A model generated the notes under the pieces. It saw nothing but the letters and a program-made list of their open reading frames with translations, did not search any database and was not told the origin of the DNA. Position numbers and translations under genes: made by a program. Of a DNA stretch of 6,044 nucleotides, positions 1-5,693 are shown in pieces (within the stretch, counting starts at the first letter, position 1; every line of letters starts with the position of its first letter). Source of the DNA: a bacterium (lineage in GTDB: Bacteria > Bdellovibrionota > FAC87 > UBA2466); NCBI GenBank assembly GCA_022842225.1, contig JALHPX010000202.1, positions 1 through 6,044 on the forward strand, in the 5' to 3' direction.

Positions 1-697
1 CCGAGTAACTATCGTAGTAAAGCTCAATGCGGGGACGGATGGAGTTGTCGCGAAAAAATGGATGATCCTCGCAACTCTCAATGCCTTGAAAGCCACGTGC
101 CGCAGAAGCGGGATACTGCGAAAGCAAACGAATTTGATCCGCCGGAGATTTCTTCAGCAACGGGTGACCCGGACGCACGACTACGCGCAATTCCCCCGAT
201 GCTATCGTCTTAGAACTCACGCCAGGCACCGACTGGGGACTGATGCACAGACCAAAATCAATTTCGCCCGCGGCAACGTGCCGCACTACTTCTGCGGAGC
301 GTAGACTGTAAATCTCCGCGGTGAGTTTGGGATGATTGTCGCGCACTTCCATCCACGCGGGGAGAAGGAAGTTTTCAGCGAGCAGGTGAGTCGCGGCGAA
401 TCGATAATGGCCGCGCAACTCAACTTGATCGGAAACCAATTCATCTCGCACGCGCTCTGCTTCTAAGAGCAGGTACTCCGCTTTCTCAGCGAGCAATTTG
501 CCGTGATTGGTCAGGACAATTCTGCGACCCTGTCGTGCAAAAAGCGGACGTCCGAGTTCTTCTTCTAAACTCGCGATGGTATGGCTAATCGCGCTTGGAC
601 TGACGGAAAGAATTTTGGATGCTTTGCCGATGTGCTCGTGACGAGCGGCTTCGAGAAAATAACTGAGCTGATCTAACTTAAAACCCACCAACTTCAC
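1..697 (-). CDS. LysR-family transcriptional regulator, C-terminus cut by window edge
   Basis: The minus strand is open from 697 to the window edge and gives about 232 residues of a LysR-type regulator; the family is usually near 300, so roughly 60-70 C-terminal residues lie outside. The N-terminus has the typical LysR winged helix-turn-helix: LDQLSYFLEAARHEHIGKAS, then a recognition helix around residues 32-43 (SVSPSAISHTIASLEEELG) and RPLFARQGRRIVLTNHG. From about residue 95 a substrate-binding-like effector domain follows (LTAEIYSLRSAEVV, then GEIDFGLCISP). The start is uncertain because there is no ATG. GTG at 697 is preferred since AAGGGG lies four bases upstream; TTG at 691 and GTG at 688 are alternatives. 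It is divergent from the hydrazine operon and probably controls it, as LysR proteins commonly act on the adjacent divergent promoter. The effector is unknown. The family call is firm; the target is inferred. Confidence 0.93.
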   Translation of the reverse strand, partial: MKLVGFKLDQLSYFLEAARHEHIGKASKILSVSPSAISHTIASLEEELGRPLFARQGRRIVLTNHGKLLAEKAEYLLLEAERVRDELVSDQVELRGHYRFAATHLLAENFLLPAWMEVRDNHPKLTAEIYSLRSAEVVRHVAAGEIDFGLCISPQSVPGVSSKTIASGELRVVVRPGHPLLKKSPADQIRLLSQYPASAARGFQGIESCEDHPFFRDNSIRPRIELYYDSYS

Positions 698-701
698 CCA
701 A

Positions 702-707
702 CCCCTT
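702..707 (-). promoter_or_regulatory. Ribosome binding site of the LysR gene
   Basis: AAGGGG on the minus strand lies four bases before GTG at 697. No ATG is available in the frame, so this site is the main reason for choosing the GTG start. The spacing is slightly short, which leaves TTG at 691 (ten bases) possible. Confidence 0.5.
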
Positions 708-723
708 ACCAAACCCCACCTAA

Positions 724-752
724 ATCATTCTCTTTTTCTCAGTATTAATCAA
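724..752 (-). promoter_or_regulatory. Candidate sigma70-like promoter for the LysR gene
   Basis: Read on the minus strand, TTGATT (752-747) and AATGAT (729-724) are separated by 17 bases. Each matches four of six positions of the sigma70 -35 and -10 consensus, and the pair lies a sensible distance upstream of the GTG start. The match is weak and the region is AT-rich, so it may be chance. Confidence 0.3.
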
Positions 753-765
753 CCAATCATATCAG
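737..765 (+). promoter_or_regulatory. Weak candidate promoter for the rightward operon
   Basis: TTCTCA (737-742) and TATCAG (760-765) are 17 bases apart, each with four of six matches to the sigma70 consensus, about 50 bases before the first gene. An alternative -35-like TTTACC at 766-771 has no good -10 partner. A poor core promoter would fit an operon that needs activation by the divergent LysR protein, but this is speculative. Confidence 0.22.
747..764. promoter_or_regulatory. Candidate regulator-binding region with ATCA repeats
   Basis: The divergent intergenic region contains AATCA at 747-751 and again at 755-759, then a third ATCA at 761-764. Two copies are eight bases apart. They overlap the candidate LysR -35 element, where an autoregulating LysR protein would be expected to bind. 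No clear long dyad of the T-N11-A type was recognised, so this is only a candidate operator. Confidence 0.22.
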
Positions 766-803
766 TTTACCGAATGAAGCTACCCTTCTTAGAGTTTACT
801 TGT

Positions 804-811
804 GGGGGTGG
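804..811 (+). promoter_or_regulatory. Ribosome binding site of the cupin/MetRS gene
   Basis: GGGGGTGG lies six bases before ATG at 818. It favours that ATG over the in-frame TTG at 800, which would sit upstream of the site and add only six residues. Confidence 0.6.
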
Positions 812-817
812 TTTCGA

Positions 818-2689
818 ATGAAGATCGTCGTCAAAGAGCTCAAAGCCAGCTACGGTATTCTCTGTCAGAAGCTCGAACCTGGTTCAAACTCCGCTCAACC
901 AGCGTACCACCCTACTTATTGCGAAGTGGCTCCTGGCACGGAGACATTTCGACACCACCACTTCGAAACCGAAACTTTCTTCATCCAAGAAGGCTCGGGC
1001 ACGATGTACTTGGGCGATAAAATTTTCACGGTGAAAGCGGGCGACTCCATCTTCATTCCCGCCTTTACCGACCATCATTTAGCGGCAGATGCCCAGCAAA
1101 CCATTCGATTCCTTTCGGTGTATTCGGCGGTGGCAGCGAGTGATCCTTTACCTGAACGAACCCTGATCGCAGCTGCTCCGCCGACACCGAATGGGGCCCT
1201 ACACGTAGGACACTTGTCGGGCCCCTACCTCGCAGCCGACGCACAAAGTCGTTACCTAACTATGAGAGGCGTCGGCTGCTTGTTTTTGTCTGGCACAGAC
1301 GATCACCAACCCTACGTTGCGATTCAAGCAGAGCGCGAAAAATCGACGATAGGCGATCTGCTGACGAAGTACCGCGCCGCGATTCTCGCAGGCTTTCACT
1401 ACGCACAGATTAAACCCGATCAGGTATTCGAACCCATCAATGATAAAGCGTACCAAGCTTTCGTCCAGCGGTTCTTCGCTCAGATGGTGCGACAGGGGGT
1501 GTTTGTACTAAAGGCCGTGCCCACGGCCGTGGATCCGCTTGGGGGTTACCACTCGGAACCAGAAATTACAGGCAAGTGCCCTCAGTGCCACGCGGGTGTG
1601 ATGGGAAACGGTTGTGAGAACTGCGGCTCTGTTTTTCCTTTGCACCAAATCCAATGTGCAACGACCGCTGCCACTAAAGTCAGCACACGCTTTGAATCCG
1701 TGCCACGTTACGTGCTCAATCTGGAATTGTTTCGAGAACAACTCCTGCACTTCCACGCCAGCAAGCCCCAGCCGCTGCCGCTTCAGCGGTTCCTTCGCCG
1801 CGCGCTCGGCTGCCGCTTGCCCGAAATCGAAGTCAGTGCCTTCAGCTCCGTGGGCATTGCAGTACCGGACATGCCCACGCAAGTGATCAATCCTTGGATT
1901 GAGATGGCTGCGAGTTACCTCTACGCGTTACGCGATGGCGACGCATTCATTCCCGCTTTTGGATTTGATAACGTTTTTTATTACAGCTTGGTGTTCCCGG
2001 CGCTTTTCTTTGCCGCGGGGAGATCCGAGCAGGCCCCGTTGGCGTTTCTTACCAATGAGTTTTTTCATCTGGAAGGAGCGAAATTTTCCACAAGCCGAGG
2101 GCATGCCATTTGGGCACTCGAGTGTGCCGACAAGCTCGATTCCGATTTCCTACGATTTCACTTAAGCCTCCATCGGCCCGAGAACTCGAATACGAATTTC
2201 ACCCGCAGCTCGTTGAATACAACGGTGCAGGAATTCTTTGAGCCAATGGATCATTTTTTGGACCGCCTGCAAGCGTCTATTCACGCGTATCAGCACCTGC
2301 CTCTGGCGCAGGGGCCGGTCAGCGAGAACGCCAAACGCATCTGGATTGAACTCGCGCAGACCATCCGCGCCATGCAGACCCACTACCATCCACGCACTTT
2401 TTCACTGGCCAGAGGCGCCACCGAGCTCCGGTCGATGAGCCAAAGCGTGCTGTCGCGCTGCGACTTCTTATCGTCGGACGAGCAGCTAAGTGTGCAGTTG
2501 GCAGCAGCCTCCGTGCTGGCGCAGTCGTTGTTCCCCATATGCCCTGCTTTCGCAGCAAAGCTGCTTTCTTTTCTGGGACGTTCGCCAGTCTGGATTGCCG
2601 AGCCATTGGTTCCTCTAGCAGCGCGATTTGGCGAAGCAGTACCCCGGATTAATCCCCAAACTCTAAGAGAACAAAATGAAACAATTTGA
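818..2689 (+). CDS. Cupin/methionyl-tRNA-synthetase-like fusion, putative hydrazine synthetase
   Basis: A 623-residue two-domain protein. Residues about 30-105 form a small cupin: motif 1 (G40, H46, H48, E52, G59) is intact, and motif 2 (G75, P81, H86) keeps its histidine although its usual second glycine is F83, so a 3-His/1-Glu metal site is likely. Residues about 115-600 are a class I MetRS-like part: APPTPNG followed by HVGH (129-132, the HIGH signature), FLSGTDDH, a zinc knuckle (C254, C257, C266, C269), KFSTS at 422-426 (the KMSKS loop, second lysine replaced by threonine) and a helical region resembling the anticodon-binding domain. In characterised homologues (Spb40 of s56-p1 and relatives) the synthetase part activates an amino acid and esterifies N6-hydroxylysine, and the cupin rearranges the ester to an N-N bond. 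Linkage to a lysine N6-monooxygenase and a DAO-type flavoenzyme supports that role over translation. The amino acid activated is unknown. Confidence 0.93.
   Translation: MKIVVKELKASYGILCQKLEPGSNSAQPAYHPTYCEVAPGTETFRHHHFETETFFIQEGSGTMYLGDKIFTVKAGDSIFIPAFTDHHLAADAQQTIRFLSVYSAVAASDPLPERTLIAAAPPTPNGALHVGHLSGPYLAADAQSRYLTMRGVGCLFLSGTDDHQPYVAIQAEREKSTIGDLLTKYRAAILAGFHYAQIKPDQVFEPINDKAYQAFVQRFFAQMVRQGVFVLKAVPTAVDPLGGYHSEPEITGKCPQCHAGVMGNGCENCGSVFPLHQIQCATTAATKVSTRFESVPRYVLNLELFREQLLHFHASKPQPLPLQRFLRRALGCRLPEIEVSAFSSVGIAVPDMPTQVINPWIEMAASYLYALRDGDAFIPAFGFDNVFYYSLVFPALFFAAGRSEQAPLAFLTNEFFHLEGAKFSTSRGHAIWALECADKLDSDFLRFHLSLHRPENSNTNFTRSSLNTTVQEFFEPMDHFLDRLQASIHAYQHLPLAQGPVSENAKRIWIELAQTIRAMQTHYHPRTFSLARGATELRSMSQSVLSRCDFLSSDEQLSVQLAAASVLAQSLFPICPAFAAKLLSFLGRSPVWIAEPLVPLAARFGEAVPRINPQTLREQNETI
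2665..2670 (+). promoter_or_regulatory. Ribosome binding site of the DAO-family gene
   Basis: AAGAGA lies five bases before ATG at 2676, inside the end of the preceding gene. It supports the overlapping start and translational coupling. Confidence 0.45.
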
Positions 2690-3806
2690 TGTCATCGTTG
2701 TCGGCGGCGGAATAATCGGCGCCTCGATCCTCTACCGCCTGATGGAAAAGCACGTCGGCAAATGCTTACTCGTCGAGAAATCCGAAATCGCCGGACAAAC
2801 CACGCATGCTTCGGCGGGAATGGTGCGAGTATTTCACTCCGACCCGCTGCTCGCGCAAATGTCCGCCGAGACTGTGCGCTTTCTGAATCAGTTTCCGCAA
2901 GCGCCGTATCACCGCACAGGCTCCGTAAGCATCTTGTCGGAATCGCAAGCACGGTACGCCGAAAAACTGGCGGGATACTTAAAGTCAGCTCGGATTCCCA
3001 CGCGTCTAATGGACGCCAGGCAAGCTAATGACAGCCCCTGGGGCATGCACTTTCGTCCCAAAGAGAAAGTGTTTTTTGAATCGCAAGCCGGCTGGGTCGA
3101 AGCCGCCCTCCTCACTCGACGATTGATCGCTGAGAGCGTACGCGCGGGTGCCACTGTTTTGGAAAATCAAGGCAACTGCATGCTCCACACCGAGGGCTGT
3201 GAGGTCACGGGCGTTAGAACGCAGAGACGCCAGTTTGGGGCTAAGCTTGTCATCAACGCCGCTGGTCCCTGGGCCGAAGACTTACTGCGAAGCCTGGGCG
3301 CTCCGTTGGGCGTGAAGTACAAATCCATTCAGGCGAATTACTACGAACTCGAACAGGCTGAATGCCTTCCGTGTTTTTTTGATTACACACAAAAAACCTA
3401 CGGCTGCGGCCGCGCGCTGCAAAACGGCACTCAGGAAATTCTAGTCGGTGTAGCCCTCACCGATACCAGCGAACTCCCGCTGGGTGAGCAACCGATCTCA
3501 CTCACAGATCGGGAGCGCGCGTTTGATTTGGTCGCGCAGCGGATTCCCAAGTTAGATCCCAGCAAATGGACCCGGTCTCGTCGACGACTCGATGCCTACT
3601 CGGAAGCCAAGCGCGGCAACTTAGGCCTCGTTCCTGGGTATCAAGGCGTGATGGCTGCCTATGGTTGGGGCGGCACCGCCGTCAAATTATCGAGAGGGAT
3701 TGCCAATCGCGCAGCTCAAATCGCCGAAGATTATCTGCAGCGTCGCTCTATCACTCACTCGATCCATCGAGGAATTCCATGTCAGACAGAAATCTCGTTG
3801 TCATAG
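2676..3806 (+). CDS. DAO-family FAD oxidoreductase, probably cleaves the lysine-linked hydrazine
   Basis: A 376-residue flavoenzyme of the D-amino-acid oxidase/glycine oxidase/sarcosine oxidase group, close to the usual family length. The N-terminal Rossmann fold shows VIVVGGGIIGAS (GxGxxG at G10, G12, G15), an acidic end to beta-2 (VEKSE, E34) and the FAD-contacting stretch TTHASAGMVR around residues 42-51. VINAAGPWAEDLL in the middle and a C-terminal YGWGGTAVKLSRG segment are both typical of the family. There is no signal peptide, so it is cytoplasmic. In the s56-p1 pathway an FAD enzyme of this type oxidises the C-N bond on the lysine side of the hydrazine and releases hydrazinoacetic acid plus aminoadipate semialdehyde; the same role is inferred here from context. 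It starts 14 bases before the previous gene ends. Glycine or sarcosine oxidase activity is the alternative if context is ignored. Confidence 0.88.
   Translation: MKQFDVIVVGGGIIGASILYRLMEKHVGKCLLVEKSEIAGQTTHASAGMVRVFHSDPLLAQMSAETVRFLNQFPQAPYHRTGSVSILSESQARYAEKLAGYLKSARIPTRLMDARQANDSPWGMHFRPKEKVFFESQAGWVEAALLTRRLIAESVRAGATVLENQGNCMLHTEGCEVTGVRTQRRQFGAKLVINAAGPWAEDLLRSLGAPLGVKYKSIQANYYELEQAECLPCFFDYTQKTYGCGRALQNGTQEILVGVALTDTSELPLGEQPISLTDRERAFDLVAQRIPKLDPSKWTRSRRRLDAYSEAKRGNLGLVPGYQGVMAAYGWGGTAVKLSRGIANRAAQIAEDYLQRRSITHSIHRGIPCQTEISLS
3769..3773 (+). promoter_or_regulatory. Ribosome binding site of the monooxygenase gene
   Basis: GAGGA lies five bases before ATG at 3779. It decides the start: the same frame is open back to an ATG at 3566, but that 71-residue extension lies inside the preceding gene, is arginine- and serine-rich and resembles no FAD-domain sequence. 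Confidence 0.75.
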
Positions 3807-5107
3807 GCGCGGGCCCCAAAGCAATGGCTCTCGCTGCCAAGAACACCGTTTTAGAAGAATTGGGGTTTGCAGTTCCTCAAATCCATATCATCGAGAAATC
3901 GGCAATAGGCGCGCATTGGAACGGCTGCGGAGGCTACACCAATGGGCGCATGGAACTCGGCACCTCGCCCGAAAAGGATGTTGGCTTTCCCTACCAAACC
4001 CGCGGCTACGGCCAACAGCTCGACTCGCAAATCAATGCACGCATGCGCGCGTTTAGCTGGCAGTCGTTTCTCGTTGCAGATGAGAGCTATGGAGAATGGA
4101 TCGATCGCGGCAGGCCCTCCCCTACTCACGCCGTATGGGCAAAATACCTGCGCTGGGTATGGGAACAATGTGGCAGTAGTGTGCATTTGCACTTCGGCCA
4201 AGTTCAACGGCTAGATATCGTCGATAGTTTATGGGAAGTGGAATTCGCGTTCGGCCAGCATCTACACCGACTGTCCGCCGAGGGAGTGGTGCTCACTGGG
4301 CCGGGGAAAATCCGCGCGATAGAGAGCGAGCTCTCGGCAACACGCGTGCTGGACGTGGAATCCTTCTGGAAGAGCATTTCGACGATTTCCAAATCGGTTG
4401 CTCCGACGATCGGCATTGTAGGCGCGGGAGAAAATGCGGCATCCATTGCCTTAGCACTTTCTCAAGCTGCACCCTCCGCACGAATTCAGATTGTAAGTCC
4501 GACCGGGTTCATATTCTCCCGAGGCGAAAGTTTTCGGGAAAATCGGGTCTACACCGATTCGGCAGCGGCGCAGTGGAAAGCTTTGCCGCTAAAAGAGCGC
4601 AGAGAGTTTGTGAAACGCACGGATTTGGGAGTCTTTTCACAGTACGCGCTCAAGCACCTAGATGCCGTTGCACAAATTGAAATCATTCCGGGAAGACTGA
4701 CTGCCCACGAGGCAAAAGGGGATAAAGTCACCACGACCGTGCGACTGGCCGCCAGCATACGCACCTACGACTTTGACTACTTGGTGAAAGCGACCGGCTT
4801 TGATCAGAGCAGCACGCTAGAGCAATTGCTGACAGTGCAGGCGAGAAACCACCTTCTCGCGCAATTACAAAGCGAGAAGTTGACCCAATCGCTTCTAGAA
4901 AGCCGCATGGAAGAAAACTTAGCAGTCGGCGGGGTTTTTCCCCGAATGCATATTCCGGCGCTGGCGGGTCTGATGCAGGGCCCGGGCTTTGCGAATCTCA
5001 GCTGCTTGGGACGCCTGGCCGATCAATTGCTCGAACCCTACCTACAAGGAGAGAACCATGAACAAGTACGTCGGCGTTCTTACGAAACAGCACTCCCCTA
5101 TAGTTAA
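3779..5107 (+). CDS. L-lysine N6-monooxygenase (MbtG-like, SidA/IucD/PvdA family)
   Basis: A 442-residue flavin- and NADPH-dependent N-hydroxylase. The FAD fold begins at once with VVIGAGPKAMALAAK (G10, G12, A15). GTSPEKDVGFPY (61-72), SWQSFL (93-98) and WIDRGRPSPTH (108-117... region) closely match the pattern I recall for mycobactin lysine N-hydroxylase MbtG. The NADPH site is GIVGAGENAAS (G215, G217, A220), KATGF (337-341) is the conserved ATG motif, and GPGFANLSCLG near residues 401-411 closes the FAD domain. The expected reaction is lysine + NADPH + O2 to N6-hydroxylysine, in the cytoplasm. Next to a cupin/MetRS fusion and a DAO-type enzyme, its product probably feeds N-N bond formation rather than a siderophore; no NRPS or siderophore synthetase is visible. 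Ornithine is a less likely substrate. It overlaps the previous gene by 28 bases and the next by 50. Confidence 0.92.
   Translation: MSDRNLVVIGAGPKAMALAAKNTVLEELGFAVPQIHIIEKSAIGAHWNGCGGYTNGRMELGTSPEKDVGFPYQTRGYGQQLDSQINARMRAFSWQSFLVADESYGEWIDRGRPSPTHAVWAKYLRWVWEQCGSSVHLHFGQVQRLDIVDSLWEVEFAFGQHLHRLSAEGVVLTGPGKIRAIESELSATRVLDVESFWKSISTISKSVAPTIGIVGAGENAASIALALSQAAPSARIQIVSPTGFIFSRGESFRENRVYTDSAAAQWKALPLKERREFVKRTDLGVFSQYALKHLDAVAQIEIIPGRLTAHEAKGDKVTTTVRLAASIRTYDFDYLVKATGFDQSSTLEQLLTVQARNHLLAQLQSEKLTQSLLESRMEENLAVGGVFPRMHIPALAGLMQGPGFANLSCLGRLADQLLEPYLQGENHEQVRRRSYETALPYS
5046..5051 (+). promoter_or_regulatory. Ribosome binding site of the GNAT gene
   Basis: AAGGAG, a near-perfect Shine-Dalgarno sequence, lies six bases before ATG at 5058. 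It selects this start over an in-frame ATG at 4989, whose 23 extra residues only shadow the monooxygenase C-terminus. Confidence 0.85.
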
Positions 5108-5693
5108 TGCGCTGAGGAAAACAGAATACGCCAAAGCAAAGGGATTCTCCGTCCAGGATTCGGGAATTTTCTGGAACACGTCCGACGATCAAGCCATCGT
5201 GCTGGGAGCGTGGGAAGCGGACAAACTGATTGCCACCATGAGAATGGAAATTCTCGAGGAACAGGCGCTTGTGGAGAAAAAAATCGAGTGCCCTTGGGAT
5301 TTTGCAGTCGCGCTGCGGTTCCCAGCTCTCATCTTAAGCCGCGCTGCCACTGACTCTTCCTATCGTGGCACCGGCATCAACACGCTCCTTAGAAAGCACT
5401 GTTTTGAAATCGCTAAGGAACGGGGCGTGAAGCAAGCGATTGGCACCTTCGTCGCCGGCTCCGCGCGTACTCGCACATTGGAGAAAATGGGGTATCAGTT
5501 TTTTGAGAATCAGCTGGGTTGGAATCGCCACGACTACCGATCGCACGAGCGGGTGCACGTAGCGGTACTAGACATGGAAGCTCAATGGGCAACGGCTATC
5601 GACGAATGCAACCGACTGACCGAATCGCTGTCTAGAGAATTTCGCTGGATCGCAACCGATTTAGGCTCGGGGCGTGTGACGGTCGTAAAGTGA
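5058..5693 (+). CDS. GNAT-family N-acyltransferase
   Basis: A 211-residue protein with one GNAT fold. Motif A is clear: LSRAATDSSYRGTGINTLLR at residues 93-112, with the acyl-CoA pyrophosphate loop RGTGIN at 103-108 (the RGxGxG/A type). AKERGVKQAIGTFV follows, and RTLEKMGYQFFE (139-150) is the usual GNAT motif B. The rather long N-terminal part, with AIVLGAWEADKLIATMRME as paired strands, resembles FeeM/autoinducer-synthase-like acyltransferases as well as ordinary acetyltransferases. No membrane segment or signal peptide is seen. It overlaps the monooxygenase gene by 50 bases, so the two are probably made together. An inferred role is acylation of the hydrazine or of a later intermediate, to protect the reactive N-N group or build the product; protecting the host from its own product is another possibility. 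Acyl donor and acceptor cannot be determined from sequence. Confidence 0.85.
   Translation: MNKYVGVLTKQHSPIVNALRKTEYAKAKGFSVQDSGIFWNTSDDQAIVLGAWEADKLIATMRMEILEEQALVEKKIECPWDFAVALRFPALILSRAATDSSYRGTGINTLLRKHCFEIAKERGVKQAIGTFVAGSARTRTLEKMGYQFFENQLGWNRHDYRSHERVHVAVLDMEAQWATAIDECNRLTESLSREFRWIATDLGSGRVTVVK

Noticed and set aside
62..304. Plus-strand open frame of 80 codons
   Set aside because: It lies wholly antisense to the LysR effector domain, is arginine-rich, and shows no recognisable domain; the minus-strand reading gives a clear LysR protein.
800..817. Upstream TTG start adding six residues to the cupin/MetRS protein
   Set aside because: The good ribosome binding site at 804-811 is downstream of TTG 800 and correctly placed for ATG 818, after which cupin-like sequence begins.
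1508..1882. Minus-strand open frame of 124 codons inside the fusion gene
   Set aside because: It is a shadow of the MetRS-like coding sequence, whose zinc knuckle lies here on the plus strand; no domain or ribosome binding site supports it.
818..2689. Housekeeping methionyl-tRNA synthetase
   Set aside because: The fused N-terminal cupin and the co-operonic N-hydroxylase and DAO-type enzyme match hydrazine synthetases; a translational MetRS has no N-terminal cupin.
3566..3778. N-terminal extension of the monooxygenase from ATG 3566
   Set aside because: It overlaps the DAO-family gene entirely, has low-complexity basic sequence, and the FAD motif starts right after ATG 3779, which has its own GAGGA site.
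4989..5057. N-terminal extension of the GNAT protein from ATG 4989
   Set aside because: The strong AAGGAG at 5046-5051 precedes ATG 5058; the extension only shadows the monooxygenase C-terminus.
3779..5107. Siderophore biosynthesis locus
   Set aside because: Only the N-hydroxylase would fit; no NRPS, IucA/IucC-type synthetase, receptor or convincing Fur box is visible, and the cupin/MetRS fusion is unexplained by that reading.
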